Source: Flavobacterium panici | GTDB lineage: Bacteria; Bacteroidota; Bacteroidia; Flavobacteriales; Flavobacteriaceae | Direction: 5' to 3' | DNA length: 64,000 bases | Assembly (NCBI RefSeq): GCF_903819335.1 | Contig: NZ_CAIJDE010000050.1 | Coordinates: 62,001-126,000 of the forward strand | Shown: positions 1-9,662 of the stretch, piece after piece | How positions within the stretch are numbered: position 1 is the first letter of the stretch | How the letters are laid out: each line of letters begins with the position of its first letter | Position numbers and translations under genes: made by a program | Notes under the pieces: model-generated | Seen by the model: the letters and a program-made list of their open reading frames with translations, nothing else | Told to the model about the DNA's origin: nothing | Database searches by the model: none

Positions 1-91
1 AATATGCAGTTTGCAAAACTGGAAAATAAAAGCTGAAAATAATACTGAAAACGGAGTTACTATAACTTTGTCTATTCCTTATAAGAAATGA
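1..91 (+). CDS. Sensor histidine kinase, C-terminal end only (partial)
   Basis: The window opens inside a reading frame that runs from base 2 to a TGA at 89-91, giving about 29 residues ending in NGVTITLSIPYKK. That ending resembles the last strands of a histidine kinase ATPase domain, and the stop overlaps the ATG of the response regulator at 88 by four bases (ATGA), the usual layout of a coupled two-component pair. The kinase call rests mainly on this context; the catalytic and sensor parts lie outside the window. Confidence 0.6.
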   Translation, partial: ICSLQNWKIKAENNTENGVTITLSIPYKK

Positions 92-774
92 AAAATTTCA
101 AGATACTTTATACCGAAGATGACGAAACGCTGGCGTTTTTGACCAAAGATAATTTGGAACAAAATAATTATGAAGTGGTTCATTGTACGAATGGAAAATC
201 TGGTTTGGAAACTTTCAAAAATGAAGATTTTGATATTTGTATTTTTGATATTATGATGCCGAAAATGGACGGTTTTGAACTGGCTGAAGAAGTCCGGAAA
301 ATTGATACTGATGTTCCGATTATTTTTCTTTCGGCTAAAACTTTGAAAGAAGATCGTATAAAAGGACTTCGCCTTGGTGCCGATGATTATTTGGTAAAGC
401 CTTTTAGTATTGAAGAATTAATTTTGAAAATTGAGGTTTTCCTGAAACGTTCTCAGAAAAATAATAAAGTCGAAAAATCGGTTTATGAGATTGGAAAATA
501 TCAATTTGATACCAAAAATTTTATTCTTTTTAATGATGAAGAAAAAGTCGGTCTTACACAACGTGAAGCCGAATTGCTAAAATTGTTTCTTGACAATAAA
601 AATTTAGTTTTAAAAAGAGAGCAGATTTTAACTGCACTTTGGGGAACTGATGATTATTTTATGGGAAGAAGTCTTGATGTTTTTATTTCGCGCCTGCGTA
701 AAATTTTATCAAACGAAAAAGGCATTTCGATTGAAAACCTGCACGGAATTGGTTTTAGGTTTTCTATAGCGTAA
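88..774 (+). CDS. Two-component response regulator, OmpR/RprY type
   Basis: This 228-residue protein has a receiver domain (about 1-115) followed by an OmpR-type winged-helix DNA-binding domain (about 130-228). Visible receiver residues are the acidic pair D11-D12, the phosphoacceptor D54 in the FDIMMPKMDG stretch, S82 and K104 in the VKPFS motif. The C-terminal part ends in the usual RSLDVFISRLRK recognition helix and GIGFRF wing. It is translationally coupled to the kinase in front of it by a four-base overlap. It should be phosphorylated by that kinase and act as a transcription factor; the regulated genes cannot be read from the sequence. The family is certain, the stimulus unknown. Confidence 0.95.
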   Translation: MKNFKILYTEDDETLAFLTKDNLEQNNYEVVHCTNGKSGLETFKNEDFDICIFDIMMPKMDGFELAEEVRKIDTDVPIIFLSAKTLKEDRIKGLRLGADDYLVKPFSIEELILKIEVFLKRSQKNNKVEKSVYEIGKYQFDTKNFILFNDEEKVGLTQREAELLKLFLDNKNLVLKREQILTALWGTDDYFMGRSLDVFISRLRKILSNEKGISIENLHGIGFRFSIA

Positions 775-881
775 TTGTAAAGTGTATTCTTTCAAATAAT
801 CACAATTCTGTTAAAAATAAAGAATAATCTGTAAATAGATTTTGAAAAATCTTTGTATTTTTAAGTTCTAATTTTCCAAAT

Positions 882-1646
882 ATGAAAATACATCATTTGC
901 GAAATGCCACATTGGTTATTGAGACAGAAAAGCATGTTATTCTTGTAGATCCGATGTTAGGAAAGAGAAAAACAATTGCTCCTTTTACTATTTTTCGTTA
1001 CAATCCAAAACGCAATCCTCTAGTGGCCCTGCCTAAAAACAGCAGGGAAATTTTGAGCAATGTTACGCATTGTTTAATTACGCATTTACACCCGGATCAT
1101 ATTGATAAAGCCGGAGAAGTATTTTTAAGAAGAAAAAGTATACCGGTAATCTGTAGCGCTAAAGATGAAAAAACTCTTTTGCAAAGAGGTCTTAATATTG
1201 TACAAACTTTAAATTATTGGGAACCTCAGCCTTTTTTAGATGGAAGAATTATTGGAATTCCTGCTCTTCATGGTTACGGCTGGATTGCAAAATTGATGGG
1301 AAATGTAATGGGATTTTACATTGAACTTGCAAACGAAAAATCGGTTTATATAAGTTCTGACACTATTTTTACAGATGATGTTCAAAAAGCATTAATCGAA
1401 CTCAAACCCGATATTGCAACTGTTGCCTGCGGAACTGCCAGATTAGATATTGGACAGCCTTTGTTAATGCGAATGAATGATATTTTGAAGTTTACAGCTC
1501 TTGCTCCCGGAAAAGTTTTTGCCAATCATCTTGAAGCTTTAAATCACTGCCCAACCACTCGTGAGGAATTAAGAAAGGCATTAACTGAAAATAATCTTTT
1601 GTATAAAGTTGCTATTCCGAGTGACGGAACTAGTGTAGATTATTGA
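882..1646 (+). CDS. MBL-fold metallo-hydrolase (UlaG-like)
   Basis: A 254-residue protein of the metallo-beta-lactamase fold. The zinc-binding HxHxDH motif is HLHPDH at residues 68-73, with further candidate metal ligands H130, D160 and H216. No signal peptide is present, so it should be cytoplasmic. The size and the opening MKIHHLRNATLVIE resemble the L-ascorbate-6-phosphate lactonase-like branch of the superfamily, but the substrate cannot be inferred and no ascorbate genes are nearby. It is convergent with the radical SAM gene, with a single base between the two stop codons, so neither gene has room for its own terminator. Confidence 0.9.
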   Translation: MKIHHLRNATLVIETEKHVILVDPMLGKRKTIAPFTIFRYNPKRNPLVALPKNSREILSNVTHCLITHLHPDHIDKAGEVFLRRKSIPVICSAKDEKTLLQRGLNIVQTLNYWEPQPFLDGRIIGIPALHGYGWIAKLMGNVMGFYIELANEKSVYISSDTIFTDDVQKALIELKPDIATVACGTARLDIGQPLLMRMNDILKFTALAPGKVFANHLEALNHCPTTREELRKALTENNLLYKVAIPSDGTSVDY

Positions 1647-1647
1647 T

Positions 1648-3852
1648 CTATAAAACTAACAACCCAAACTCTCTCAAAGTATTAATTGGTTTTGAATACC
1701 AAAATAATTCAAAATCCTTTAATAAAGTTTCAAAATCATTTTTGACTTCCTGAAAAGTATAATTTTTAGCGTTTGAAATTGAAATTTTGCTTAAAATATC
1801 AATTAACCATTCACCTTCTTCTTTACTGGTTTGAATGGTGAAGCTTTCTTTTTTATCATGAAAAGTCAAAGACATCATTTCCCAGCTTCTTCCTTTTTTT
1901 GATTTGGTAAAGATTTCAGCCGAAGGTTTTCCGCCAAGCCAAACAACTTTCGCATTTGGTTTTGTATTGAAATCATTTTGTTCTTCGAGTGCATTAAAAA
2001 TAAAATCGGGATGAATTTTTGTTTTCGGAATCTTGAAATCGAACCAATCTTGCAGTTCGTAATCAAAACAGATTCCGTGCATGAAATTGAAAAGTGATTT
2101 CTTTAAGCCGAAGCTGAATTTATCGTGATTGATTCCTGTTGAATCGGTATATTCAATATCGTTATTGGCAAAAGTTCCAATAACCTCTATTTTTTTAGTA
2201 ACACCAAATTGCTCCGGATATAATCCAACCGGACTATGAGCAGTTAAGGCAAACTGATGCCAAAATCCTGATTGCAAAACTCCGGCTTCAAATAATTGGC
2301 GAACCATTTCAAGACTGTCAATCGTTTCCTGAATGGTTTGCGTAGGATATCCGTACATTAAATATGCATGAACCATAATTCCGGCTTCAGTAAAATTTCG
2401 GGTTACTTTTGCAACTTGTTCTACCGTTACACCTTTGTCTATTAACTTCAATAATCTATCCGAAGCCACTTCTAAACCTCCCGAAACAGCAATACAACCG
2501 GAAGCTTTTAGTAGTAAACATAAATCTTTAGAAAAACTTTTTTCAAAACGAATGTTTGTCCACCATGTTACAGCTAGTTTACGTTTTAAAATTTCGAGTG
2601 CCAAAGCTCGCATTAAAGCCGGCGGTGCAGCTTCATCAACAAAATGAAATCCGTTTTGACCCGTTTGCAGAATCAATTCTTCCATTCGGTTGCAAAGTAA
2701 ACTTGCCGCAACGGGCTCGTAAACTTTAATATAATCAAGTGAAATGTCACAAAATGTACATTTTCCCCAATAACAGCCATGAGCCATTGTAAGCTTATTC
2801 CAACGTCCGTCGCTCCACATTCTATGCATCGGATTTACAATTTCGATAACCGAAATGTATTTATCCAAAGGAAGATCTGAATAATCCGGCGTTCCTACAT
2901 AGGCTTGTTTGTAGTCGTGTTTTAAGGAATTGTTTTTGTAGACAACTTCTCCATTTTCTAATAAGAAAGTTCTTTTATAAGAATTGTAATTTGGATTTTC
3001 TAAATTGAAAATTAATTCTTCAATTGGAACTTCTCCATCATCTAAAGTAATAAAATCAAAAAACTTAAAAACTCGTTTATCCGAAAGTGAACGTAATTCA
3101 GTATTTGGAAAACCACCGCCCATTGAAATTTTAATTTCGGGATGATTTTGTTTTACCCATTGTGCAGATCTAAATGCGCTGTATAAATTTCCAGGAAATG
3201 GAACAGAAATTAAAAACAATGTAGGTTTTACAGCTTCTATCTTTTCTTTTAAAAGTGAAATTAAAATCGAATCGATATAAGTTGGTTCTTGCTGTAAAGC
3301 GTTGTATAATTCATCAAAAGAATTGGCACTTCGGCCTAAACGCTCGGCATATCGGCTAAAGCCAAAATTTTCGTCGACACATTCTACAATAAAATCCGAA
3401 ATATCTTCAAGATACAAAGTCGCCAAATGTTTTGCTTTGTCCTGCGTTCCCATTGTTCCGAAAGCCCAATCGAGTTCTTCTAACTGTGCAAAACGAGAAG
3501 CTTCCGGCAAAAAATCTTCCTGACAAATCTGCAAAGCCAAAGTTGGATTTTTTCCCTGCAAAAACTGAATTACAGGATCAATCGTTTTAATATATTCATC
3601 CTGCAAAGCAAAAATACGTTTGGAGTTATCAGAAATAGTATTTCCAACAACTTCAAACTTGAAACCTGAAACCTGAAACAAATCAGAAAGTCCTTTCTTC
3701 GAAAACAATTCTAAAATGACATCAATTCCCAAATCTGCCTGAACCGATTCGATATTTTTTGTATTCAGAAAACCTTTTATATACGCCGTTGCCGGATACG
3801 GAGTATTCAGTTGGGTAAATGGCGGTGTTATTACAAAAAGTTTTGTTTTCAA
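1648..3852 (-). CDS. B12-binding-type radical SAM protein
   Basis: A 734-residue protein. The N-terminal half resembles a cobalamin-binding-like domain, with FVITPPFTQLNTPYPATAYI at the start and a GGGFPNTELR segment near the middle. The radical SAM core follows with the Fe-S cluster motif CYWGKCTFC (CX4CX2C). A later GGLEVASDRLL segment and the LMYGYPTQT strand fit the TIM barrel of this superfamily. Flavobacterial homologues are usually annotated only as radical SAM protein, and the substrate is unknown. A minus-strand promoter-like CAAAAATA complement lies at 3869-3876, directly upstream. It is divergent from the large surface protein and convergent with the MBL-fold gene. Confidence 0.9.
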   Translation of the reverse strand: MKTKLFVITPPFTQLNTPYPATAYIKGFLNTKNIESVQADLGIDVILELFSKKGLSDLFQVSGFKFEVVGNTISDNSKRIFALQDEYIKTIDPVIQFLQGKNPTLALQICQEDFLPEASRFAQLEELDWAFGTMGTQDKAKHLATLYLEDISDFIVECVDENFGFSRYAERLGRSANSFDELYNALQQEPTYIDSILISLLKEKIEAVKPTLFLISVPFPGNLYSAFRSAQWVKQNHPEIKISMGGGFPNTELRSLSDKRVFKFFDFITLDDGEVPIEELIFNLENPNYNSYKRTFLLENGEVVYKNNSLKHDYKQAYVGTPDYSDLPLDKYISVIEIVNPMHRMWSDGRWNKLTMAHGCYWGKCTFCDISLDYIKVYEPVAASLLCNRMEELILQTGQNGFHFVDEAAPPALMRALALEILKRKLAVTWWTNIRFEKSFSKDLCLLLKASGCIAVSGGLEVASDRLLKLIDKGVTVEQVAKVTRNFTEAGIMVHAYLMYGYPTQTIQETIDSLEMVRQLFEAGVLQSGFWHQFALTAHSPVGLYPEQFGVTKKIEVIGTFANNDIEYTDSTGINHDKFSFGLKKSLFNFMHGICFDYELQDWFDFKIPKTKIHPDFIFNALEEQNDFNTKPNAKVVWLGGKPSAEIFTKSKKGRSWEMMSLTFHDKKESFTIQTSKEEGEWLIDILSKISISNAKNYTFQEVKNDFETLLKDFELFWYSKPINTLREFGLLVL

Positions 3853-3868
3853 AAGAATTTATTTTTTG

Positions 3869-3876
3869 CAAAAATA
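3869..3876 (-). promoter_or_regulatory. Bacteroidota -7 promoter box for the radical SAM gene
   Basis: Read on the minus strand this is TATTTTTG, matching the TAnnTTTG -7 consensus of Bacteroidota sigma factors, 17 bases upstream of the ATG at 3852. The leader would be very short. Confidence 0.6.
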
Positions 3877-3957
3877 CGGGATATTTGGAGACTTTTTAGG
3901 AAAAGATTTTATTGGTTTATGTTTTGGTTTTTTGGTTTTGTATTGTAGATAATTAAT

Positions 3958-3965
3958 TACATTTG
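3958..3965 (+). promoter_or_regulatory. Bacteroidota -7 promoter box for the surface protein
   Basis: TACATTTG matches TAnnTTTG. Candidate -33 TTTG elements occur upstream in the repeated TTTGGTTTTG stretch (3931-3940). The start codon follows at 3985, about 13 bases after the predicted transcription start. Confidence 0.65.
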
Positions 3966-3984
3966 CGGCAGTCAAATTAATCAG

Positions 3985-6900
3985 ATGAAGCATAAATTAC
4001 TTTTCGTTTTCTTTATAATTACGATTCAATTATTTTCTCAAAATAAAAATCAATCTATTGGTTTTAAAGAGAACAAAGGCCAAATTGTAGATCAAAAAGG
4101 AAAACCAAATACTGCTGTAAAATATTTACTGAACACTAACGGGCTTAATGTTCAGTTAAAGAAAAATGGATTTTCGTATGATATTTATGAAGTTAAAAAA
4201 ACGCCTTTTATACCTTCAAAAACAGCAAAGACACTTCCCGATTTAAATCCTCGAAAAGACCATCAAGAAAAGCCCGAGTTTAATTTAGAATATATTTTTC
4301 ATAGGATAGACATTGACTTTGTAAATTCAAACTCAAAAGTTGAATTAATTTCAGAACAAAAATCAACTGATTTTGATAACTATTATAATGTTCCAAATAA
4401 ACCAGAAGGCATTATTGGTGTTTATCAATTTAAACAAGTTACTTATAAAAATATTTACCCAAATATTGATGTTGTTTTTACAATCCCAAATGATCCTAAA
4501 AAAACCGTTGAATACAATTTTGTAATTCATCCTCAAGGGAAAATTTCTGATATTCAGTTAAAATTTAATGGTGCTGAAACTGATTTGGTGGATAATAAAA
4601 TCCAAATAAATGTTCGTTTTGGGAAGATGGAGGAAACACTTCCTGCGAGTTGGATTGAGGATCAGGGAACTAAAAAAGAAATTGAAGTTGGATATACTAA
4701 AATTAAGAAGAATGTTTATGGGTTTAGCAGTTCTAATAATGATTCTGATAGAACAGTAATTATTGATCCTGTACCAACTAGACTCTGGGGAACTTTTTAT
4801 GGAGACCATACTGGTTCAGGCCAAGTACTAAGTAATTCAAGTATCAGCACAGATTCTTTTGGAAATATATATGTGGCTGGAAGTACAAATGCTCAAAATT
4901 CATCATATGCCACAACAGGGGCACATCAAACGACACAATCTTCCTCATATTTAAATGGTATTATTGAAAAATTTAGTCCCAATGGAAATCGTTTATGGGG
5001 AACTTATTATGGCGGTCAAAATTATTGTGCCATATCTGATATAAAAATAGATTTTCAGGATAATGTGATTGTAATGGGTACAACTCAAGATCCAACTAAC
5101 ATAAGTACAGTAGGATCATACAAACCAAATTTAGGAGGTTATCAAGATGCCTTTTTGGCAAAATTTAATAATTCTGGCGTTAGGTTATGGGCAACCTATT
5201 TTGGTGGTGAATATGAGGATTCGGGATTTGCAATAGATGTTGATAACAACAATAACATTTATATGATTGGTCTTACTAACAGCACAACAGGGATTGCTAT
5301 AAACAGCAAATTTCAAACACATATAAATGTAGATCCTGCTTTCTCTAATACAATTGATGGGTTTCTAACTAAATTTGGACCTACAGGTAATTTAATTTGG
5401 AGTACTTATGTAGGAGGAGAAAATCGTGATATGCTGAATGATATTGTAGTCAAAAACAATTTCTTAGTTATTGGCGGCACAACATATAGTTTTAACAATG
5501 TTTCTACCCCAGGGGTTTTTCAGGAGTTACATGACCCAATTACTCATCCCGATGGAGTTGTATACAAATTTTCACTAAACGGAGATAGAATATGGGCAAC
5601 CTATTACGGAGGCGAACAGATTGAGGATATATATGCAGTCGAAATTGATGATGAAAACAACATTTATATAGGTGGTGAAACTGCCAGCAATAATAATATA
5701 ACAACTTCTAACAGCTTTGAAAGCAGTAACCCTTTTTCATACAAAGGTTTTTTTGCCAAATTAAATACCAACGGAAAAAGAATCTGGGGCACTTATATTG
5801 GTGAAGCTCATATTTATTCTATTGTTTTTAGAAACAATTCAATATATCTTGGTGCTACAAATTTTGGATTTTCTTATTCAAGATTAACAACTCCATGCTC
5901 TTATAGATCAAATAAACATTTTGAAAGTTATATTGCTAAATTTTCTAAAGAAGCAGATTTTATTTGGGGAACTGATATTGGAGGAAACTCTTATCATAGT
6001 CCCACAAAAATTGCATTAGACCAAAACAATAACATATTTGCAAGTAGTATATCAAGTGAAAATAATGGTATTGCAGATGCGATTTCTTATCAATCTAACG
6101 TTCTTGGAACTCATAATTATTTTTTAATGAAATTTGAGGAGCCTATTATACTTGGTATACCTAAGGCTGAAAGCAACTCCCCAGTCTGCATCGACAAAAC
6201 ATTAGAGCTTAAAGCATCGGGTGGAACAAATTATTTATGGACAGGCCCAAACGGATTTACATCAACAGATCAAAATCCAACAATTACAAATGCAACAACT
6301 GCTAATAGTGGAGAATATAGCTGCTTAATAACTGGAACTGGCGGCTGCGATGACACTAAAAAAATTACTGTTGTTATTGGAGATATAGAAGCTCCTGTTC
6401 CTACTATAACAACTTTACCAACAATTACTGGCGATTGTAATACCATCATAAATACAATCCCAACCGCTGTGGATGCCTGTGCCGGACAAATTACAGGAAC
6501 AACTACAAGTCCGTTATCTTATAACTTACCGGGAACTTATACAATTGTATGGAATTATGACGATGGCAATGGAAATTCATCAAAACAAAATCAAATTGTT
6601 ACAATTACAAATCAGCCATTGCCAGTTGCAAATTCTCCACAAACTTTCTGTGTTGACAAAAACGCTACATTAAACGACATTCAAATTACTGGCCAAAACA
6701 TTAAATGGTATAGCAACTTAACAGCAGGAACACTTATATCACCTACAACTGTAGCTCAGGATAAAGCAACATATTATGCTTCACAAACCATAAACGGCTG
6801 CGAAAGTGAAAGAGTTCCTGTTACAATTAACATTCAGGTCACTTTTCCTCCAACAGGAAATGTAAATCAACCATTTTGTTCAGGACAAAATCCAACTATT

Positions 6901-8040
6901 GCAGATATTCAGGTTATGGGAACTGCAATAAAATGGTATGATGCAGTAAGTAACGGTTCTTTATTAGCAGAAACTACAAATCTGGTTAATGGGCAAACTT
7001 ATTATGCATCGCAAACAGAAAATAATTGTGAAAGTCAAAGACTTGGAGTTACTGTTTCAATAGTAAATACACCTTCTGCACCAGTCTTAAATGGAAGTAC
7101 AGCATTCTGCAAGAAAGAAAATGCCATATTATCCGACATACAAATTTCTGGGCAAAATATAAAATGGTATGATACTAATTTCTCTGCTGCCAGTTTGCCA
7201 AATACTACTTTATTAGAAGATAATAGAACATACTATGCTTCACAAACAATTGGGTGTGAAGGGGACAGAACCCCTGTTTTAGTTCGTGTTTATGATACTC
7301 CGCTACCAACCGGAGACAATAATAAACAATTTTGTATTGATGAAATTGCTACAATTGAAAATATTGCTATAACAGGAACATCTCTTAAATGGTATGATGC
7401 AGCAACAAATGGAAACAGTTTATCAGAAACAACTTTATTACAAAACGGCATTTATTATGTAACGCAAACTCTAAATAATTGTGAAAGTGAAAGATTTGCC
7501 GTTACTGTAAAAATTCAGGATACTCAAATTCCAATTGCAGATTCACCACAGATATTCTGCATTCAAAAAAATGCATCAATTAATGATATTGATATTACAG
7601 GACAAAATATAAAATGGTTTGAGAGTATTTCTTCAAATAGTACTTTATCCGAATCAACACTGCTTGAAAACGGACACACTTATTATGCTTCGCAAACAAT
7701 CAGTAATTGTGAAAGCGACAGAATTCCAGTTATGATAAATATTCTGGGAGCTACAACTGGGGATTGTATAAATTTTGTTGATGAACTGCCTTTTCCAAAA
7801 TTCTTTACACCAAATAATGACAACTTTAATGATCATTGGACAATTGATTCAGCTTATTTAGCTCCAAACACAGCAATTAGAATATTTGATCGTTATGGAA
7901 AATTAATAAAAGAATTAGCTCCAAATGCTTCTTGGGATGGAACTTATCTTGGTCATCAGGAACCAGCATCCGATTATTGGTTTACTGTTACAAGATTAAA
8001 CGGAACAGAATTTAGAGGACATTTTAGTTTAAAAAGATAA
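3985..8040 (+). CDS. Large T9SS-secreted surface protein with beta-propeller and tandem Ig-like repeats
   Basis: A 1351-residue exported protein. Residues 1-19 form a signal peptide. About 24-260 resembles the DUF7948-type domain often found before SBBP repeats (opening GFKENKGQIVDQKG). About 265-715 is a beta-propeller of SBBP-like repeats, seen as recurring LWGTYYGG and ATYFGG blocks. An Ig-like domain (about 725-790) and a HYR-like domain (about 792-875) follow, then five tandem repeats of about 75 residues (876-1253), each with FC near its start, IKWY or a variant in the middle and YYASQT or YYVTQT late. The last 80 residues, with PKFFTPNNDNFNDHW and FDRYGKLI, are a type B (gliding-motility) T9SS sorting domain. 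It is probably a cell-surface or adhesive protein; the ligand is unknown. Confidence 0.93.
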   Translation: MKHKLLFVFFIITIQLFSQNKNQSIGFKENKGQIVDQKGKPNTAVKYLLNTNGLNVQLKKNGFSYDIYEVKKTPFIPSKTAKTLPDLNPRKDHQEKPEFNLEYIFHRIDIDFVNSNSKVELISEQKSTDFDNYYNVPNKPEGIIGVYQFKQVTYKNIYPNIDVVFTIPNDPKKTVEYNFVIHPQGKISDIQLKFNGAETDLVDNKIQINVRFGKMEETLPASWIEDQGTKKEIEVGYTKIKKNVYGFSSSNNDSDRTVIIDPVPTRLWGTFYGDHTGSGQVLSNSSISTDSFGNIYVAGSTNAQNSSYATTGAHQTTQSSSYLNGIIEKFSPNGNRLWGTYYGGQNYCAISDIKIDFQDNVIVMGTTQDPTNISTVGSYKPNLGGYQDAFLAKFNNSGVRLWATYFGGEYEDSGFAIDVDNNNNIYMIGLTNSTTGIAINSKFQTHINVDPAFSNTIDGFLTKFGPTGNLIWSTYVGGENRDMLNDIVVKNNFLVIGGTTYSFNNVSTPGVFQELHDPITHPDGVVYKFSLNGDRIWATYYGGEQIEDIYAVEIDDENNIYIGGETASNNNITTSNSFESSNPFSYKGFFAKLNTNGKRIWGTYIGEAHIYSIVFRNNSIYLGATNFGFSYSRLTTPCSYRSNKHFESYIAKFSKEADFIWGTDIGGNSYHSPTKIALDQNNNIFASSISSENNGIADAISYQSNVLGTHNYFLMKFEEPIILGIPKAESNSPVCIDKTLELKASGGTNYLWTGPNGFTSTDQNPTITNATTANSGEYSCLITGTGGCDDTKKITVVIGDIEAPVPTITTLPTITGDCNTIINTIPTAVDACAGQITGTTTSPLSYNLPGTYTIVWNYDDGNGNSSKQNQIVTITNQPLPVANSPQTFCVDKNATLNDIQITGQNIKWYSNLTAGTLISPTTVAQDKATYYASQTINGCESERVPVTINIQVTFPPTGNVNQPFCSGQNPTIADIQVMGTAIKWYDAVSNGSLLAETTNLVNGQTYYASQTENNCESQRLGVTVSIVNTPSAPVLNGSTAFCKKENAILSDIQISGQNIKWYDTNFSAASLPNTTLLEDNRTYYASQTIGCEGDRTPVLVRVYDTPLPTGDNNKQFCIDEIATIENIAITGTSLKWYDAATNGNSLSETTLLQNGIYYVTQTLNNCESERFAVTVKIQDTQIPIADSPQIFCIQKNASINDIDITGQNIKWFESISSNSTLSESTLLENGHTYYASQTISNCESDRIPVMINILGATTGDCINFVDELPFPKFFTPNNDNFNDHWTIDSAYLAPNTAIRIFDRYGKLIKELAPNASWDGTYLGHQEPASDYWFTVTRLNGTEFRGHFSLKR

Positions 8041-8050
8041 TTTCAAATAA

Positions 8051-8086
8051 AAAGGCGCAGATTAAAAACCTACGCCTGTTTTTATT
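8051..8086 (+). terminator. Terminator hairpin between convergent genes
   Basis: An AGGCG ... CGCCT stem with an A-rich loop is followed by GTTTTTATTT. It lies between the stop of the surface protein (8040) and the stop of the MHS transporter (8114), so it may serve both strands. Confidence 0.55.
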
Positions 8087-8113
8087 TCAAAAATTTAAAA
8101 ATTCTATTATTAT

Positions 8114-9391
8114 TTAAAATTTATGTTCCTCTTTGCTAATTACCAAAAATGAAACTAAAGAAATAAACGCTGCAATCGTTAAGTACAAACCAACATAACT
8201 TACATCATAAGTTTTGGCTAACCAAATAGCTATCATAGGCGCAAAAGCTGCTCCCAGAATTCCTGCTAAATTAAACGTTAATGATGCTCCAGAATAACGA
8301 ACATTTGTTGGAAACAACTCCGACAGAAAAGTTCCTAAAGGCCCATAAGTGAATCCCATTAAAGCCATTCCGATACAAGCGAAAGTAGTAACTAAAACAA
8401 TATTTCCTGAACTTAAAAAATAAGAAAAGAAAAATCCGAAAATCGCAATAGCCGCTGTAGCTATAATAAGCATTTTGCGTCGGCCAATTTTATCTGCAAC
8501 TACAGCCGAAACCGGAATGAAAATAGCAAAAAACAATACCGAAAATAACTGTATTAATAATCCGTTTCTTTTAACAATCCCTAAATCTGAAGTTGCCCAG
8601 CTTAATGTAAAAACAGTCATCAAATAAAAAACTAAAAATGTTGTAATGGCTGCAAAGGTTCCAAAAATCAATTGGTTTTTATATGATTTCACAATTGTTA
8701 AAAAAGGAACTTTAACTTCTTCCTGTTCTTTTTTAGAATTTTCGAAAGATGGAGTTTCTGTAATTTTTGTTCGGATATAAAACCCAACAACAACCAATAA
8801 TGAACTGGCAATAAACGGAATTCTCCAGCCATAATCCATAAAATCTTCATTGCTCATGGAATCGGTTAACAATAAAAAAGTTCCGCCAGAAAGCAGCAAT
8901 CCTATTGGAGCGCCCAGTTGTGGGAACATTCCGTACCAGGCACGTTTATTTGGCGGTGCATTTTCTATCGCTAATAAAACAGCACCTCCCCATTCTCCGC
9001 CTAAACCAACGCCTTGCCCAAATCGGCATAACATTAATAATAACGGAGCTGCGACACCAATACTGGCATAACTTGGCAAAAAACCTATTGTAACAGTCGA
9101 AATACCCATCGTCAATAAAGCTGCAACCAAAGTAAATTTACGCCCGATTTTATCTCCATAATGTCCGAAAAAGGCAGAACCTAACGGACGTGATAAAAAC
9201 GCAATTGAAAAAGTGGCTAAAGATTCCAGAGTCGCCATTGTCGAATCTGAACCGGGAAAAAATAATTGAGGAAAAACCAAAACCGCAGCATTGGCATAAA
9301 TATAAAAATCAAAAAATTCAATTGTGGTGCCAATTAGGCTTCCAAAAAGAACATGTTTAAGTGAGTTCTTCTTTTTAGGGTTTGTTTCCAT
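8114..9391 (-). CDS. MFS transporter, MHS (metabolite:H+ symporter) family
   Basis: A 425-residue inner-membrane protein with about 12 hydrophobic segments. The family signatures are clear: GTTIEFFDFYIYA in TM1, the FGHYGDKIGRK loop 2-3 motif, and CRFGQGVGLGGEWGGA in TM4. Together these place it in the metabolite:H+ symporter group, which includes ShiA, KgtP and ProP. Those relatives carry shikimate, oxoglutarate, proline, betaine or citrate, and the substrate here cannot be chosen from sequence. It stands alone, with convergent and divergent neighbours and its own promoter box at 9421-9428. Confidence 0.9.
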   Translation of the reverse strand: METNPKKKNSLKHVLFGSLIGTTIEFFDFYIYANAAVLVFPQLFFPGSDSTMATLESLATFSIAFLSRPLGSAFFGHYGDKIGRKFTLVAALLTMGISTVTIGFLPSYASIGVAAPLLLMLCRFGQGVGLGGEWGGAVLLAIENAPPNKRAWYGMFPQLGAPIGLLLSGGTFLLLTDSMSNEDFMDYGWRIPFIASSLLVVVGFYIRTKITETPSFENSKKEQEEVKVPFLTIVKSYKNQLIFGTFAAITTFLVFYLMTVFTLSWATSDLGIVKRNGLLIQLFSVLFFAIFIPVSAVVADKIGRRKMLIIATAAIAIFGFFFSYFLSSGNIVLVTTFACIGMALMGFTYGPLGTFLSELFPTNVRYSGASLTFNLAGILGAAFAPMIAIWLAKTYDVSYVGLYLTIAAFISLVSFLVISKEEHKF

Positions 9392-9420
9392 TCAAAATCA
9401 GGTATATCTTTTTTTGTCTA

Positions 9421-9428
9421 CAAAAATA
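9421..9428 (-). promoter_or_regulatory. -7 promoter box for the MHS transporter
   Basis: The minus-strand reading is TATTTTTG, a match to TAnnTTTG, about 30 bases upstream of the ATG at 9391. Confidence 0.55.
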
Positions 9429-9662
9429 TAGTTTCGTTATTAATATTTCACATTTAAGACAATTAGTTTCGAAACACATCTGTATTTTTAACAAATTTCA
9501 TGTATTTAGCATTTTAAACTATGTTTAATTTACTCAAAATTAAAAACCTGATTACAGGAACTTTAAAACAAAAAATAAAAATCAATCTTAAGCAATAGTT
9601 AAAACCGATTTTAACTGTATATTTTCATTAAATTTACAGCTGTCAAAAATAAATTTAAAATT